Positions 56,001-64,000 of a stretch of DNA of 64,000 nucleotides are shown here, piece by piece. The notes below the pieces were generated by a model. That model had not been told where the DNA came from. It did no database searches and worked only from the letters and a program-made list of their open reading frames with translations. Within the stretch, counting starts at the first letter, position 1. The number at the start of each line of letters is the position of its first letter. Source of the DNA: Opisthorchis felineus (lineage: Eukaryota > Platyhelminthes > Trematoda > Opisthorchiida > Opisthorchiidae); contig SJOL01007418.1 of the NCBI GenBank assembly GCA_004794785.1, forward strand, positions 389,970 to 453,969. Reading direction: 5' to 3'. Position numbers and translations under genes: made by a program.

Positions 56001-59000
56001 GCAAACAATAGTATTGGGCCGGTTGATGAGAAGTGAGGTACGCAAGAGCAGGTAGCAGGTTGCAGCTGGGAAAACAGAAGGTCAAAAATCCCTATTTGAA
56101 AAAGCACATTTTTACATACTTTCATTGATCGTTTCGATCATCTCCGAAAGAAGAGAGAGATCGACGGAGGCCAGTTTCGGGAGAACGTACTGTGAAAATA
56201 AAGGGAGGGTCACAATAACTATCGGACAACAGTCACCATCAATGAAAACACATAGACGTCGCGTCAGTGGGACAGTGAGCTGAATAAAGAGAGAAAGATG
56301 ATGAAAGCGCAAGGATTTTATTATCTCTTCAGTGGTTGACTGTGTCTTCTTTTGTTGAAAATGCTGGCCTTGTTGATTTCTCCTTTCTGATTGTAGGGTG
56401 CCATTGGCATGCACCACGAATTTCCTCTCCGACAATTTATCCATATGACCATGTGCAACACAACTATCACCACAAACGCCTACTTCAGTTGTCGTTATGA
56501 CTGCTCACAAACTGAAATGACCCAATCAAGCGAATCCATCAGTTGGCTGCCATCACCACATCCCGCTAGAGTGGCCAGCCGTCAAAATTCTGTCATCAGA
56601 TTGAATTGCTCGGGCGTTCCAAAGTATTACGCATTATATTCATTCTAATATGCAGCTTTATTCTAAGTTTGAACAATTCTTTGATGGAGACCATCACTTT
56701 TGCTCATGTTCCCGTTGGGCCACATTTGAGGCATTTATTGCCACTTCACGCTCAATAACCGCGTGGAATTTAGGCTTCACCACTAACCTTGCCTTAATGA
56801 TTCGAGCATTCAAGGAAAACCATAAGGGGACGATCAAATATAGCGAAAGAAACTTGGCATTGACCAACTGGCCAAGTGGCGGTTGGATCAACAACTTCAA
56901 CAACAGAAACACTACGGAGGCTTTATATGCCAAAAAAGGATATTCCATCTTTTTACCGAAAAGTAACCAAAATCCTGTAGCGGTAGCCAAATTTAGAGAC
57001 AGACAACGAAACCTGCCAGCTGGCGCTCACATTCCGTTAGTAAACAAATGTTTCAAACGCGTACACACCAGTATGCAAGGGTTGAGTCAAGGCACCATTC
57101 GATCGCTGGAGTCACTTCCAACATACTGACGCTAGTCAGTGGAAAATCTGCTTTTAGAAGATTGTCAGCTTGCCCCAGCAAACTTCACGCTACGCTTCCA
57201 ATCCCCTCGTCTTCGTAGATGCTTGGCTGTTACTTCTCTGTGCACTTCCCACTCTCGCGCTTTTTGTTCACAGGTACCCATTTTAACGGCAACGCATACA
57301 AGCACGGATAAAACACCAACTTCATGATGATGATGACCCTAAAGGTCACTGAACAGAACAGGAGCTTTTAGTACCAAATATTAGCAAAACAATTTAAGCA
57401 GAGTGCTGACAGTCTACATCCTCGGTAAGTAGGATTGATACTGTTTTGGAATACGTATAGAAGATCATTTGATATTGGTGCAGTTACATTGAAGTCGTAG
57501 CGAACAACCAGAATTCACCAAGTTGCTCTGTAGGAGTCCGAAACTTTCTGGTTCATCAGATAAAACCCTCAAAACAAAGTTTGAAGCTAGCAAACGCAAC
57601 GTTCCAGTTATCATTTGTAGGATTATGAGGTGAACTGATAACAACAGGTTGTCATATGCTGGCATAATACAAAGACACCTTTACAACAGACACAAGTTTT
57701 GCAGTGTGGATGTTCGAGTACAATCACTCGCCAGACCGTCAACTGACCCTCAAAGGAAAACGTGGTAGTGGTCGTTCTTTGTCTTCAGCATTGATCGGCT
57801 TCCACACTAAAACGACCGAAATATCGACAGTAATGCTGCTTCGCCACCGGCTGACGCTGGAAAACCCTTCTTGAAACTGTTCTACTGACGTAGGTTAACT
57901 TTTAAGATGGTCTGTTTCAAACATTATGCAGTTGTAATCCGTAACTAAGGTACTAAATCGAGGCGACAAGGGAAAGCAACGTGCAACAGGCAATTACGCT
58001 CTTAGTCCCCCATTATATTTCGCATTGTAATCCTAACATACATATTTAGTTTTCGACTACTTCAAGTAGCCCAAAAGTACTTAATGAATCCAGAAGACGG
58101 GGTCAGCTGAATTTTACGGGTGCCAGGCTTGCTCACATACTAGCATATCTCCTCCACACAGAGGCCAGTATTGGACATTCGCAGCACAAGCTGAAATAGA
58201 AACCTTTCAGCATGTCCTTCCGTATGTCGTTATGCGCAACTAGAGACAACTGAGAAATTTCGTCAACGAAAAGCGTACTTTATGAATTTACCATACTGTT
58301 TGTACTCCCCGGGAGGAAACGTCTCCCATTGAAGCGGCGCTTTGGCGTCACCGAAGATACCTTCTCAAGATGGAAGGAATAGGAATAGCCAAACAAACCG
58401 TTTGAATCCCCATTTACCTTAGATGGCATAGCATGTGCGCATATGAAACAACTGAGCATCCAGTGATCGGATGCTAACCTGAGGGTTGAGAAAGTTGTGT
58501 GGATATGTATCGAATCATCAGGTACTCGAAAGAATACCGGGACGACGATACAAATATCCCCACTATGTAAACAAGAGTAAGATGAAGTATACGTAAATTA
58601 ACCTCAAAAACGAACACCGAGTTGTAGCAAATTCTCATACCTGGTTAATACTGGCTCCATATGTCTCGTAATCCTGTCCAGCTAATGTAACCAGCGGCTT
58701 CAACCACGAGCGAAGCAGAGATGCATTCGTTATAAGCAGCCGATTGGCAATGAGAACGTACAGTTCGGCTACCTGGAAGAGCAACACAAAAAGGTATAAA
58801 TCAGCCAAGTATGCATCTACATTACCATGTCAATAAACAATATATTCAACAGAGGTGACTAAAGGAATGTATAACCATAAGATTAACTAAGCGCTAAGTA
58901 GCCAAGGGAAGTGTGTCAAAGCTTACATGCTGCTGACAAGTTACTTGAAGTCACACGTCTTGATCCATGGAATATTTCCCTATAAGGAGCTCAGACAGTA

Positions 59001-60811
59001 AAATCTGCTTGGATCCCCAGGAGGGGAATCCAAACCTCTCAGAGAAAGTTCCCTCGGATGGTTGATGTGTTGCTATACGGTTCATCGAAAATATGTGCTA
59101 ACTGACCGAAAAAGCATAACTTGGTTACATTCTTGTCAATATAATATAGAGCAAAATCAAACAAGATAATAAGATATTTGTGGCTCACATAAATGGCAAG
59201 ACTAGGGTCAGCGGCGCACATCAGTAAACGCGAGGCGACAAAAGCCGATGAGGATTCCTGACGGTCTTCAGAGTGGTTGTCTTCGACGAAGCAGTCGAGC
59301 AACCAAGAAACAGAGTACTTCGTTCTTTGGAAGATCAATTCCACAAGCCTAGTTAGCACGTTCAAGGTCCCGCGAAGTAGCCAGGAACTGCGACCTGTGT
59401 GAAAAAGGATTTCACTAACCACATCACAGCACCCCGACCCAGAGGAGCTACAACAAACTTTGGAGGTTGTTGCAAAATTCAGCCACAGTCTTACCATTGC
59501 AGCATGTCAGATGTGCTCTCAACAAATTCTCGAATGTCTCCAGACAACAATGACGTACCACCTGGAAAAAGACTAGGAAGTCGTGATGATATACTTACCG
59601 AGACAGAAGAACTCTTCATTTCCAAACTAAACCTCAGAAGGTCAGATACGGGTGGCTGCTTGAGGCCGATTCCAGGAACTTGACCATCCTCCCTACCCTT
59701 TAATTGTAGGGACATGGTGCTAGAAGCAACCATTAGAAAAAAATCCATGGTACCTGTAACGTGAACTCCAAGTCTGTCCTATTTTGGCCAGGAAGTACAA
59801 ATCTGTCGTGTCCATTGAACTGACGGGTAAATTTGTGTTCGTGTAATGCAAAAATGCTTGGGTAAGAAGACTGAGTGGAAGATAACTTGAGTCTGTTGGG
59901 CTATCTGTCCATTGTTCCACAGATAAGCTACCCAAAACGGCGTAAATTATAACCAGACGACGAGCTTGAAAATTTCCATCACAAAGTAATTGGCGAAGCA
60001 GGTCAAAATAAGACTGCATGCGTTGAACTGGTGGAACATTAGACTCTTGCAGAACTTTCAAAATCTTGATGAGAACACAAAAAAGTCACCTGGGAATTCC
60101 TCACTTACAGAATGAGCATAGGCGTTAGAGTCCTCGAACCGAAAAATTTGTATCAGAAAGGTGAAACTGGAAAGCATACTGTCCATAGAGGTGAGGCCTT
60201 TAAGGTAACGTGTGAGTATAAAAGGAGGATCAGAACTACTCACGAAGAACTGAGGCCATGCATGGCAATAATGCCTTCAGACTTTGTATAACCTCTGGCG
60301 TCGATGCAGCTTTGGACAGAAAGTAGGTCAGCATGTGCAAACACAAGCACAAGTCCGCATCGAAAGACATATTTTCTGTAGAACAGAAGCTAACTCAGTC
60401 GGGGATGATAGGGGGAAACCACTTTACCATGCTAAGGGAAGAAGTTCACTAGACACATAACAAAAAACTTTATTGCACAAGTATGTGGAAAAGCATGACC
60501 CTACCTTTGGCGTAAGTAGTAGCATCTGATGGCAGGACTGAATATAAACCAACGAGATTAGGAGATAAGACGTTTGCCTACCGGATTTTCGACGAAGAAG
60601 GTTATCAATTAGGGTTAGACGTGTATGCCGATCTGCTAGTCCAGAGCAAACCCTCAACGTGGCATCAACCAGATCACTTTCTTCGTTCAGGCTGTCATGA
60701 ACACATATAGGTCAGAGTAATGCTTACACAGGAGGTGTCACATTTTGACATTGTTGCAAATAGCGCGTGAGTTCATTTCGGAACTTAGATGGTCGAATGT
60801 CTCCCATCAAT
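14875..60811 (-). CDS. THADA: THADA, tRNA 2'-O-methyltransferase regulator (partial gene, 30 exons seen)
   Basis: Whole-gene entry; exons follow separately. The exons join in one frame to about 1,834 codons plus stop, against about 1,950 in human THADA, so roughly the first 110 residues are missing. Landmarks in collinear order match vertebrate THADA as remembered: [52 protein letters not shown] (start of the conserved DUF2428 core), [32 protein letters not shown] and FIHGLLLQ. The protein is an all-helical HEAT/ARM-type solenoid. In known systems THADA (yeast Trm732) pairs with FTSJ1 (Trm7) to methylate the 2'-O of tRNA residue 32; fly THADA has also been tied to the SERCA pump. All junctions are GT-AG. 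Introns run from 34 nt to 5 kb. An AATAAA follows the stop. The order N- to C-terminus runs from high to low coordinates. About 40 residues between exons 12 and 13 may lie in an exon not found. Confidence 0.9.
15228..15367 (-). CDS. THADA exon 29
   Basis: Encodes [19 protein letters not shown] and [18 protein letters not shown]. It follows a 38-nt intron. Acceptor ccttctctag, donor gtagtt, phase 1 in, phase 0 out. Confidence 0.68.
15406..15546 (-). CDS. THADA exon 28 (or last exons of a separate HEAT-repeat gene)
   Basis: Encodes [15 protein letters not shown] and [18 protein letters not shown], typical of ARM/HEAT proteins. Acceptor cttccgtttag (phase 1), donor gtgagt (phase 1). Assigned to THADA because no other upstream coding exon was found between it and exon 27 and the phases agree. 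Confidence 0.68.
17933..18482 (-). CDS. THADA: THADA exon 27 (longest)
   Basis: Encodes about 183 residues of helical repeats, including [33 protein letters not shown] and [12 protein letters not shown]. Acceptor cccattctag, phase 0 in. The donor is read as gtgaac (phase 1) because exon 28 needs phase 1. If that weak donor is skipped, translation runs 32 codons further to a stop at 17835-17837, giving a shorter protein. The main uncertainty in the model. Confidence 0.72.
18676..19017 (-). CDS. THADA: THADA exon 26
   Basis: Encodes [36 protein letters not shown] and helical repeats ending [11 protein letters not shown]. Acceptor cttttcgatcacag, donor gtgagt, phase 0 on both sides. Only weak similarity to vertebrate THADA here; joined by phase and continuity. 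Confidence 0.83.
20425..20731 (-). CDS. THADA: THADA exon 25
   Basis: Encodes [19 protein letters not shown] and FIHGLLLQ, matching vertebrate MAARALVPFVMIDHIP and HIHGTLLQ, then [12 protein letters not shown]. Acceptor ttttactctag, donor gtaacc, phase 2 in, phase 0 out. Too short on stops to stand out as an open frame. Confidence 0.93.
23123..23248 (-). CDS. THADA: THADA exon 24
   Basis: Encodes [13 protein letters not shown] and FGPFVLR, matching vertebrate FLLLLVLERLY and GPFVPFIMR. Acceptor catcttctgcag after an ATC-rich tract, donor gtatgt, phase 2 on both sides. Confidence 0.88.
24228..24314 (-). CDS. THADA: THADA exon 23
   Basis: Encodes [20 protein letters not shown], matching vertebrate REFFSRFPELYPFLLKQLE. 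Acceptor ctgtcttttcag, donor gtgagt, phase 2 on both sides. A longer open frame here is a different, non-coding frame. Confidence 0.9.
26248..26339 (-). CDS. THADA: THADA exon 22
   Basis: Encodes [19 protein letters not shown], matching vertebrate VRNSSTLLFSALITRIFG. Acceptor ttacgttttcag. Donor gtcagt is weak but is the one giving phase 2, as exon 23 requires. Confidence 0.9.
26421..26549 (-). CDS. THADA: THADA exon 21
   Basis: Encodes [16 protein letters not shown] and ends DGMGSAEWS, matching vertebrate LNILRALFRDTRLGE through SPVWA. Acceptor cttcaattttag, donor gtacgt, phase 0 on both sides. Confidence 0.92.
26645..26782 (-). CDS. THADA: THADA exon 20
   Basis: Encodes [30 protein letters not shown] and a run of five serines. 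It continues FFIQ directly, as vertebrate FYIQALLASEP does. Acceptor caatcgcag, donor gtgagt, phase 0 on both sides. Confidence 0.88.
31771..31978 (-). CDS. THADA: THADA exon 19
   Basis: Starts [20 protein letters not shown] and ends [14 protein letters not shown], matching vertebrate CATRRSAGIPFYIQ. Phase 2 in after the 36-nt intron, phase 0 out, donor gttagt. Confidence 0.92.
32015..32124 (-). CDS. THADA: THADA exon 18
   Basis: Encodes [13 protein letters not shown] then [17 protein letters not shown], matching vertebrate SRHRGAFELAYTGFVKL. Acceptor ttattctttgcag, donor gtaatt, phase 0 in, phase 2 out. Separated from exon 19 by 36 nt. Confidence 0.9.
35545..35745 (-). CDS. THADA: THADA exon 17, start of DUF2428 core
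   Basis: Contains [19 protein letters not shown], nearly identical to the vertebrate CCWRSVKEVALLLGMLCQ signature. It then runs through a Ser/Thr/Pro linker to LKLSDDQ. Acceptor tgtccctag, donor gtatgt, phase 0 on both sides. The strongest single anchor for the THADA call. Confidence 0.93.
37932..38103 (-). CDS. THADA: THADA exon 16
   Basis: Encodes [18 protein letters not shown] then APEGHLPG, matching the vertebrate stretch ending SSPEGLIP. Acceptor cattgttttag, donor gtgggt, phase 2 in, phase 0 out. The frame runs past the donor. Confidence 0.88.
40902..41374 (-). CDS. THADA: THADA exon 15
   Basis: Second-longest exon, 473 nt. It contains [49 protein letters not shown] and [17 protein letters not shown], in the order of the vertebrate protein. 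It ends in a charged tail, [15 protein letters not shown]. Acceptor ttctgcttgcag, donor gtaagt, phase 0 in, phase 2 out. Confidence 0.9.
42286..42503 (-). CDS. THADA: THADA exon 14
   Basis: Encodes a polar segment, then [20 protein letters not shown] and LSTGLASKM. This aligns with the vertebrate block containing TFEDVKILAFDLLMKLS. Acceptor gatcaacag, donor gtatgt, phase 1 in, phase 0 out. Confidence 0.85.
45042..45180 (-). CDS. THADA: THADA exon 13
   Basis: Encodes [20 protein letters not shown] followed by [15 protein letters not shown], matching vertebrate SLFEALFPGSSYSTRFSALT. Acceptor tatcattttag, donor gtttgt, phase 0 in, phase 1 out. Confidence 0.87.
49926..50087 (-). CDS. THADA: THADA exon 12
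   Basis: Encodes [14 protein letters not shown], then [14 protein letters not shown] and SARQQIS, matching vertebrate VRIDTLGLL through VRQQI. Acceptor ttgctaacag. Donor gtgcgt (phase 0) is preferred; a weaker gttgtc donor 20 nt further would give phase 2. Confidence 0.83.
52145..52290 (-). CDS. THADA: THADA exon 11
   Basis: Encodes [15 protein letters not shown] and ends [10 protein letters not shown] before donor gtactg. Acceptor cccttttgtag, phase 1 in, phase 0 out. The frame runs about 220 nt past the donor, but the [11 protein letters not shown] join matches vertebrate HCQVRIDTLGL, so the exon is ended here. Confidence 0.83.
56120..56189 (-). CDS. THADA: THADA exon 10
   Basis: Encodes [19 protein letters not shown], matching vertebrate YYLPKLLSYSPESLQYMVK. 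Acceptor tattttcacag, donor gtatgt, phase 0 in, phase 1 out. It sits alone between introns of 2.5 and 3.8 kb. Confidence 0.85.
58641..58772 (-). CDS. THADA: THADA exon 9
   Basis: Encodes 44 residues beginning [13 protein letters not shown] and containing [17 protein letters not shown]. Acceptor gctcttccag, donor gtatga, phase 0 on both sides. Confidence 0.85.
59189..59394 (-). CDS. THADA: THADA exon 8
   Basis: Encodes [20 protein letters not shown] and later [18 protein letters not shown], matching vertebrate blocks in the same order. Acceptor tttttcacacag, donor gtgagc, phase 1 in, phase 0 out. The open frame continues past the donor into intron, so length alone would misplace the end. Confidence 0.87.
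59495..59561 (-). CDS. THADA: THADA exon 7
   Basis: Encodes [16 protein letters not shown], close to the vertebrate ALRHQTKIMFKNLLQMH motif. Acceptor ctttttccag, donor gtaaga. Phase 0 in, phase 1 out. The preceding intron is 37 nt. Confidence 0.88.
59599..59719 (-). CDS. THADA: THADA exon 6
   Basis: Encodes a polar linker, [19 protein letters not shown], then Ser-rich sequence. It follows a 34-nt intron, the shortest in the gene. Acceptor ttgcttctag, donor gtaagt, phase 2 in, phase 0 out. Confidence 0.83.
59754..60064 (-). CDS. THADA: THADA exon 5
   Basis: Encodes several solenoid helices including [19 protein letters not shown], which lines up with the vertebrate segment ending LAMLDW. Acceptor ctcatcaag. 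The donor is read as ACAG|gtacca; an alternative gt lies 6 nt upstream on the transcript. Phase 0 in, phase 2 out. Confidence 0.85.
60109..60197 (-). CDS. THADA: THADA exon 4
   Basis: Encodes [16 protein letters not shown] and ends AYAHS before donor gtaagt. Phase 1 in, phase 0 out. It is flanked by introns of 46 and 44 nt. Confidence 0.85.
60244..60375 (-). CDS. THADA: THADA exon 3
   Basis: Encodes [17 protein letters not shown] and a second amphipathic helix ending PCMASVL. Acceptor gttctacag, donor gtgagt, phase 1 on both sides. The next intron is only 46 nt. Confidence 0.85.
60582..60691 (-). CDS. THADA: THADA exon 2
   Basis: Encodes [20 protein letters not shown] within a helical repeat. 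Phase 2 in, phase 1 out, donor gtaggc. It joins exon 1 to restore a Val codon and exon 3 to restore Glu. Confidence 0.83.
60728..60811 (-). CDS. THADA: THADA exon 1 of those seen
   Basis: Encodes [20 protein letters not shown] and a short tail. The acceptor is a good pyrimidine tract ending ccatttccag and the donor is gtaagc. It enters and leaves in phase 2, which agrees with the next exon across a 36-nt intron. It resembles the stretch of vertebrate THADA around the first 120 residues. The upstream exon was not found. Confidence 0.75.
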
Positions 60812-63800
60812 CTGGAAATGGAAGCACCCATATGTGACAGATAAAAGAAACATCCCTCAAGCAGAAGTCAAAAGAATACGAGTATGACCAATTCAGGCCT
60901 AGATATGGATGCTGTCAGCCGAATGCAAGTGTGCAGGTTGACAATAAATTAACTACGTAACTTGAACCTGAAACCTGCGGAGAGCGGGCAATCCAGATTG
61001 GACTTCGAAATTCCTGTCATTCCATACATGTGATGCTCGAACCTCATTTGGACTTAAATTCGGGGAATCAGCCGGTCATTCATGTTTCCACCTACAAACC
61101 GTTCACTGAAGTAGTAGTTCCAGCTGCTATACGTTCGTTAACGAGAGAGGTTGGGGAAAGCAACATGCTGGACGCGAGTTCATTGACATCAAATTGTTCT
61201 GCTTGTCTGACATGACGGGGAACGAGAGCTACGCAGTAGAAGCAATAGCTGTGATGCAGGACCGCCATTGGCTGCGTGACAACCATATCTGTCAGAGTCA
61301 CAAGCCCTTGGTGTCACATTCCTGGAGCCCCATCCGAGGAGACGGGAGTTACCAACAAGACCGAGTTGACTGGTAAGGTTTTCATGCTTCGTTGAAATTG
61401 GTGGGCTGGCCGCCCTAGGTCAGCTTCATCCGAAACACATGGACGAAGAAGGCTCTACAAGGCAAATGGTTTTTTGGCATACGAATTACATGGCCAAGCC
61501 AGCGTAACCTGTGGAGTGTGACTAGTCGGTCTATCCTGGGGGGAATACTATCACTGAAGATCATCTGTCTAGGCTTGGGCAAAGTGGCAATAACCCAGCC
61601 CTCGTGATTCCTTCGGGTGGCATGGCAGCTAGGGTGTTAGAGCTGGACGATTGTTTTACGATCATCTGGTGTTAATTAGCATTATGGTAGAAAACGGTGA
61701 ACAGGATACTAAAGCATTTTTCAGCCTGAATCCCACAGAGAAACGGTTTTCTCAACCCACTGATAGTCCTTGTGGATGAGCTGACTCCATACCTCAGCGT
61801 CGACTTGACAAGCGGTATAACCCAACCTCCTCTATAAGCTAATCTGTCGCACCTGAAAATGGTGTACTCGTCGAACGTTACCCTGCACGAACGATTTTCT
61901 CGCGTAGCCACGTTCCCGGTCAGCATCAAAACATCCGGCTTTCTCCTCTAGATTAAGCACCCAAGCTCGTGGTGTTTGTTTATCAGGCCGCGGGCATTAG
62001 CATACAAAGCCCTTAGTGTGCTTTAAGACGGTCCCGGGAGAAACACCATTGTCCTCTTCACTAGTCCCTTCCGTACCACCTGAAAACTCTTAGCATGCAA
62101 ATTAGTCTCACTCTTCGCCCTTCCCGCGTTCAGTTTATCAACTGTTTCCCAATTAAGCTCCAGGTCCTCTGAGTGGTACTTGTGTTTCTTCAGTACTTCT
62201 GAATATAAGCTATCGCGGCTTGGGTCTGGTTACCATTTCCGACTCTCGGCTAGCAAAACGAATGGCGCGAGCGAATTTCATCTCCTCCATCTTCATCTAG
62301 TAGTCTTCGTACATATCCAACCTGGTCTACATCAACGTCTTATCTTTAAGCTGCGCCTTTGGATTTTGATTCAGTCAACATAAAAACCACTACGCACTTC
62401 TCTCTGGGAGTGTTCTGAACTGCTGTCGTATCCGAAGTCTGATCCGAAGTCTCAGAAGCCTACATTGCTCGTTGTCGCTTCCGTTTTCGTTACAGCTCGC
62501 GAACAACGTCCATCCCTCTTTCCTTAGTTCTGCCTCCCTCTGGTTGTCCTTCGACGTTGTTGAACAATCTCCATTATCCTTACTAGCTCGCTGTTCTCTC
62601 TGCAAATCTGGAGTCTGGATCTGATTTTGCATATTCGACGACCTGGCCCCCAACCTGGTCTCCGTTCGTTGACTACCCTCCGAGCTAATCCGTCGCTAGT
62701 TACAAACCGTCACATGCTCAATCGCTGCAGGACAGACAGATGCACACGTGTTCGCAGACATCGGAAGAGCCAGCGTCTGCATTTTTTAATTTCCGAAGGC
62801 AACATATAGTGCATTCAGACAGATTCCGCCTGTCTTATTACATATAGACGCCCGCGCAGTCTATTATCTACAGTGGAACATTCCAGGTGCCCTGTCGAAT
62901 GCATTCCCTGCCATAGTGGCGAGATGGGGGCGAGATGGCTCAAGTGGTTAGAGCGCGAATTTACTGACCGGAAGGTCCGTGGTTCGAACCCAAACTCTGC
63001 CTCTCGACTTCCCCTGTCTAGGCTTGGGCAACCTGGCAGTATCTCAGCCCTCGTGCTTCCTTCGGGTCGCATGGCAGCTAGGCACCGGAAGGGTGTTACA
63101 GTTGAACGATTTTTCTTTTCACAGTGGCTATGTACAACTTTGTGCTGTGCTTCGGTTCGTAGGGTTTCCCTGCTTTCCATCAACAGAAATTATGTTGAAA
63201 CTCTACCATAGGAGAACCACTGTCCCCACCAGTACTTCGATTCCGTAAATACTAGAGTCCCGTAACTCATACAATTGTGACTTAAGTCACAATTCATGAA
63301 GCTCTCCATTGCGCGCACCGGTTTTCGACGGTTGACAATTGCATTCATCAACCACATTTTTATGACTGTTTAGGGATAGTTTTAAAGATATTTCCGCCAC
63401 TCATGTCCACAAGTTCATGTAAATGAATCGCATGCCCCAAAATCCACAAGGGAATTCAAAAACGTGCGCCTTCAAGGTCGACCGCATAAGACGTCACGGA
63501 TTCACGGATTGATACACAGGATCGAGGATTTTGCCCAAGCTTCCCGGGCCGGTTTTGTTCTTGCCGTTCAGCGGCTGTCGTACACCTGAAATACACGAGC
63601 GAAAAAAGGGTGTAGCACTGCTCTTTAAGTTCTCAGCGCGGGGCAGTATGCTTTCCAGGACGAGGACTCGCATAAGAAATGTCTAATAGTGTGGTGTTTT
63701 GTACCTTTCTTTTGTTTTCATTATAACGTTACGTATTTCATCAATTTCATAACCGTTTTTTGTTTGAATACGAAAAACCACAAAAACGCGCATTTGTACA

Positions 63801-64000
63801 AATTACATACAATACAGGCGTGGTCGTATTCTCCGATTTTCTCTTCTCATTTCACTCGCGCTCACAGCGATCGTTCGCAAGCTTCATGTGCTAACTCTGG
63901 TATCAAAACATGTCAGACTGTCTTCGGAGTTATTGTATATGAGAGCTTCCCGGAAAGAAGACCCCTGGACATCCACGACCGGATTATTATTTATTCACTG

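Overview
The window looks like nuclear DNA of a parasitic flatworm, most likely a digenean trematode. Four things point that way: one gene of at least 30 exons mixes introns of 34-50 nt with introns of 2-5 kb; one tRNA-headed SINE family is scattered throughout; a fluke-type non-LTR retrotransposon family recurs as decayed copies; and fragments of Penelope-like elements are present. No bacterial features (operons, ribosome binding sites, insertion sequences) were seen. The species cannot be fixed from the sequence alone.

Layout. 1-2.6 kb: no recognisable gene, one decayed hammerhead-ribozyme-like motif. 2.6-4.45 kb: a broken LINE on the minus strand. 5.27-5.7 kb: traces of a CR1-like reverse transcriptase. 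7187-8317 (+): an intronless LicD/fukutin-like type II membrane protein, followed by a strong RNA hairpin. 10.7-13.0 kb (+): a decayed LINE with a SINE inserted in it. 14875-60811 (-): a THADA orthologue, read here as 30 exons (about 1,834 residues) in a continuous frame, ending with a stop codon and an AATAAA signal; the first exons lie beyond 60.8 kb and were not found. Its large introns hold SINEs, LINE and Penelope fragments, a 200-bp interspersed repeat family and microsatellites. 60.8-64 kb: a LINE 3' end, a SINE scrap, a CR1-like endonuclease fragment and a full SINE.

The two genes are convergent and have no obvious functional link. THADA is known as the alpha-solenoid partner of the FTSJ1/Trm7 methyltransferase for 2'-O-methylation of tRNA position 32. 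LicD/fukutin-family proteins modify glycans in the secretory pathway. Most of the other DNA is transposon-derived or unassigned. THADA exons were found by reading the minus strand for GT-AG boundaries, phase agreement and remembered similarity to vertebrate THADA; no database search was run.
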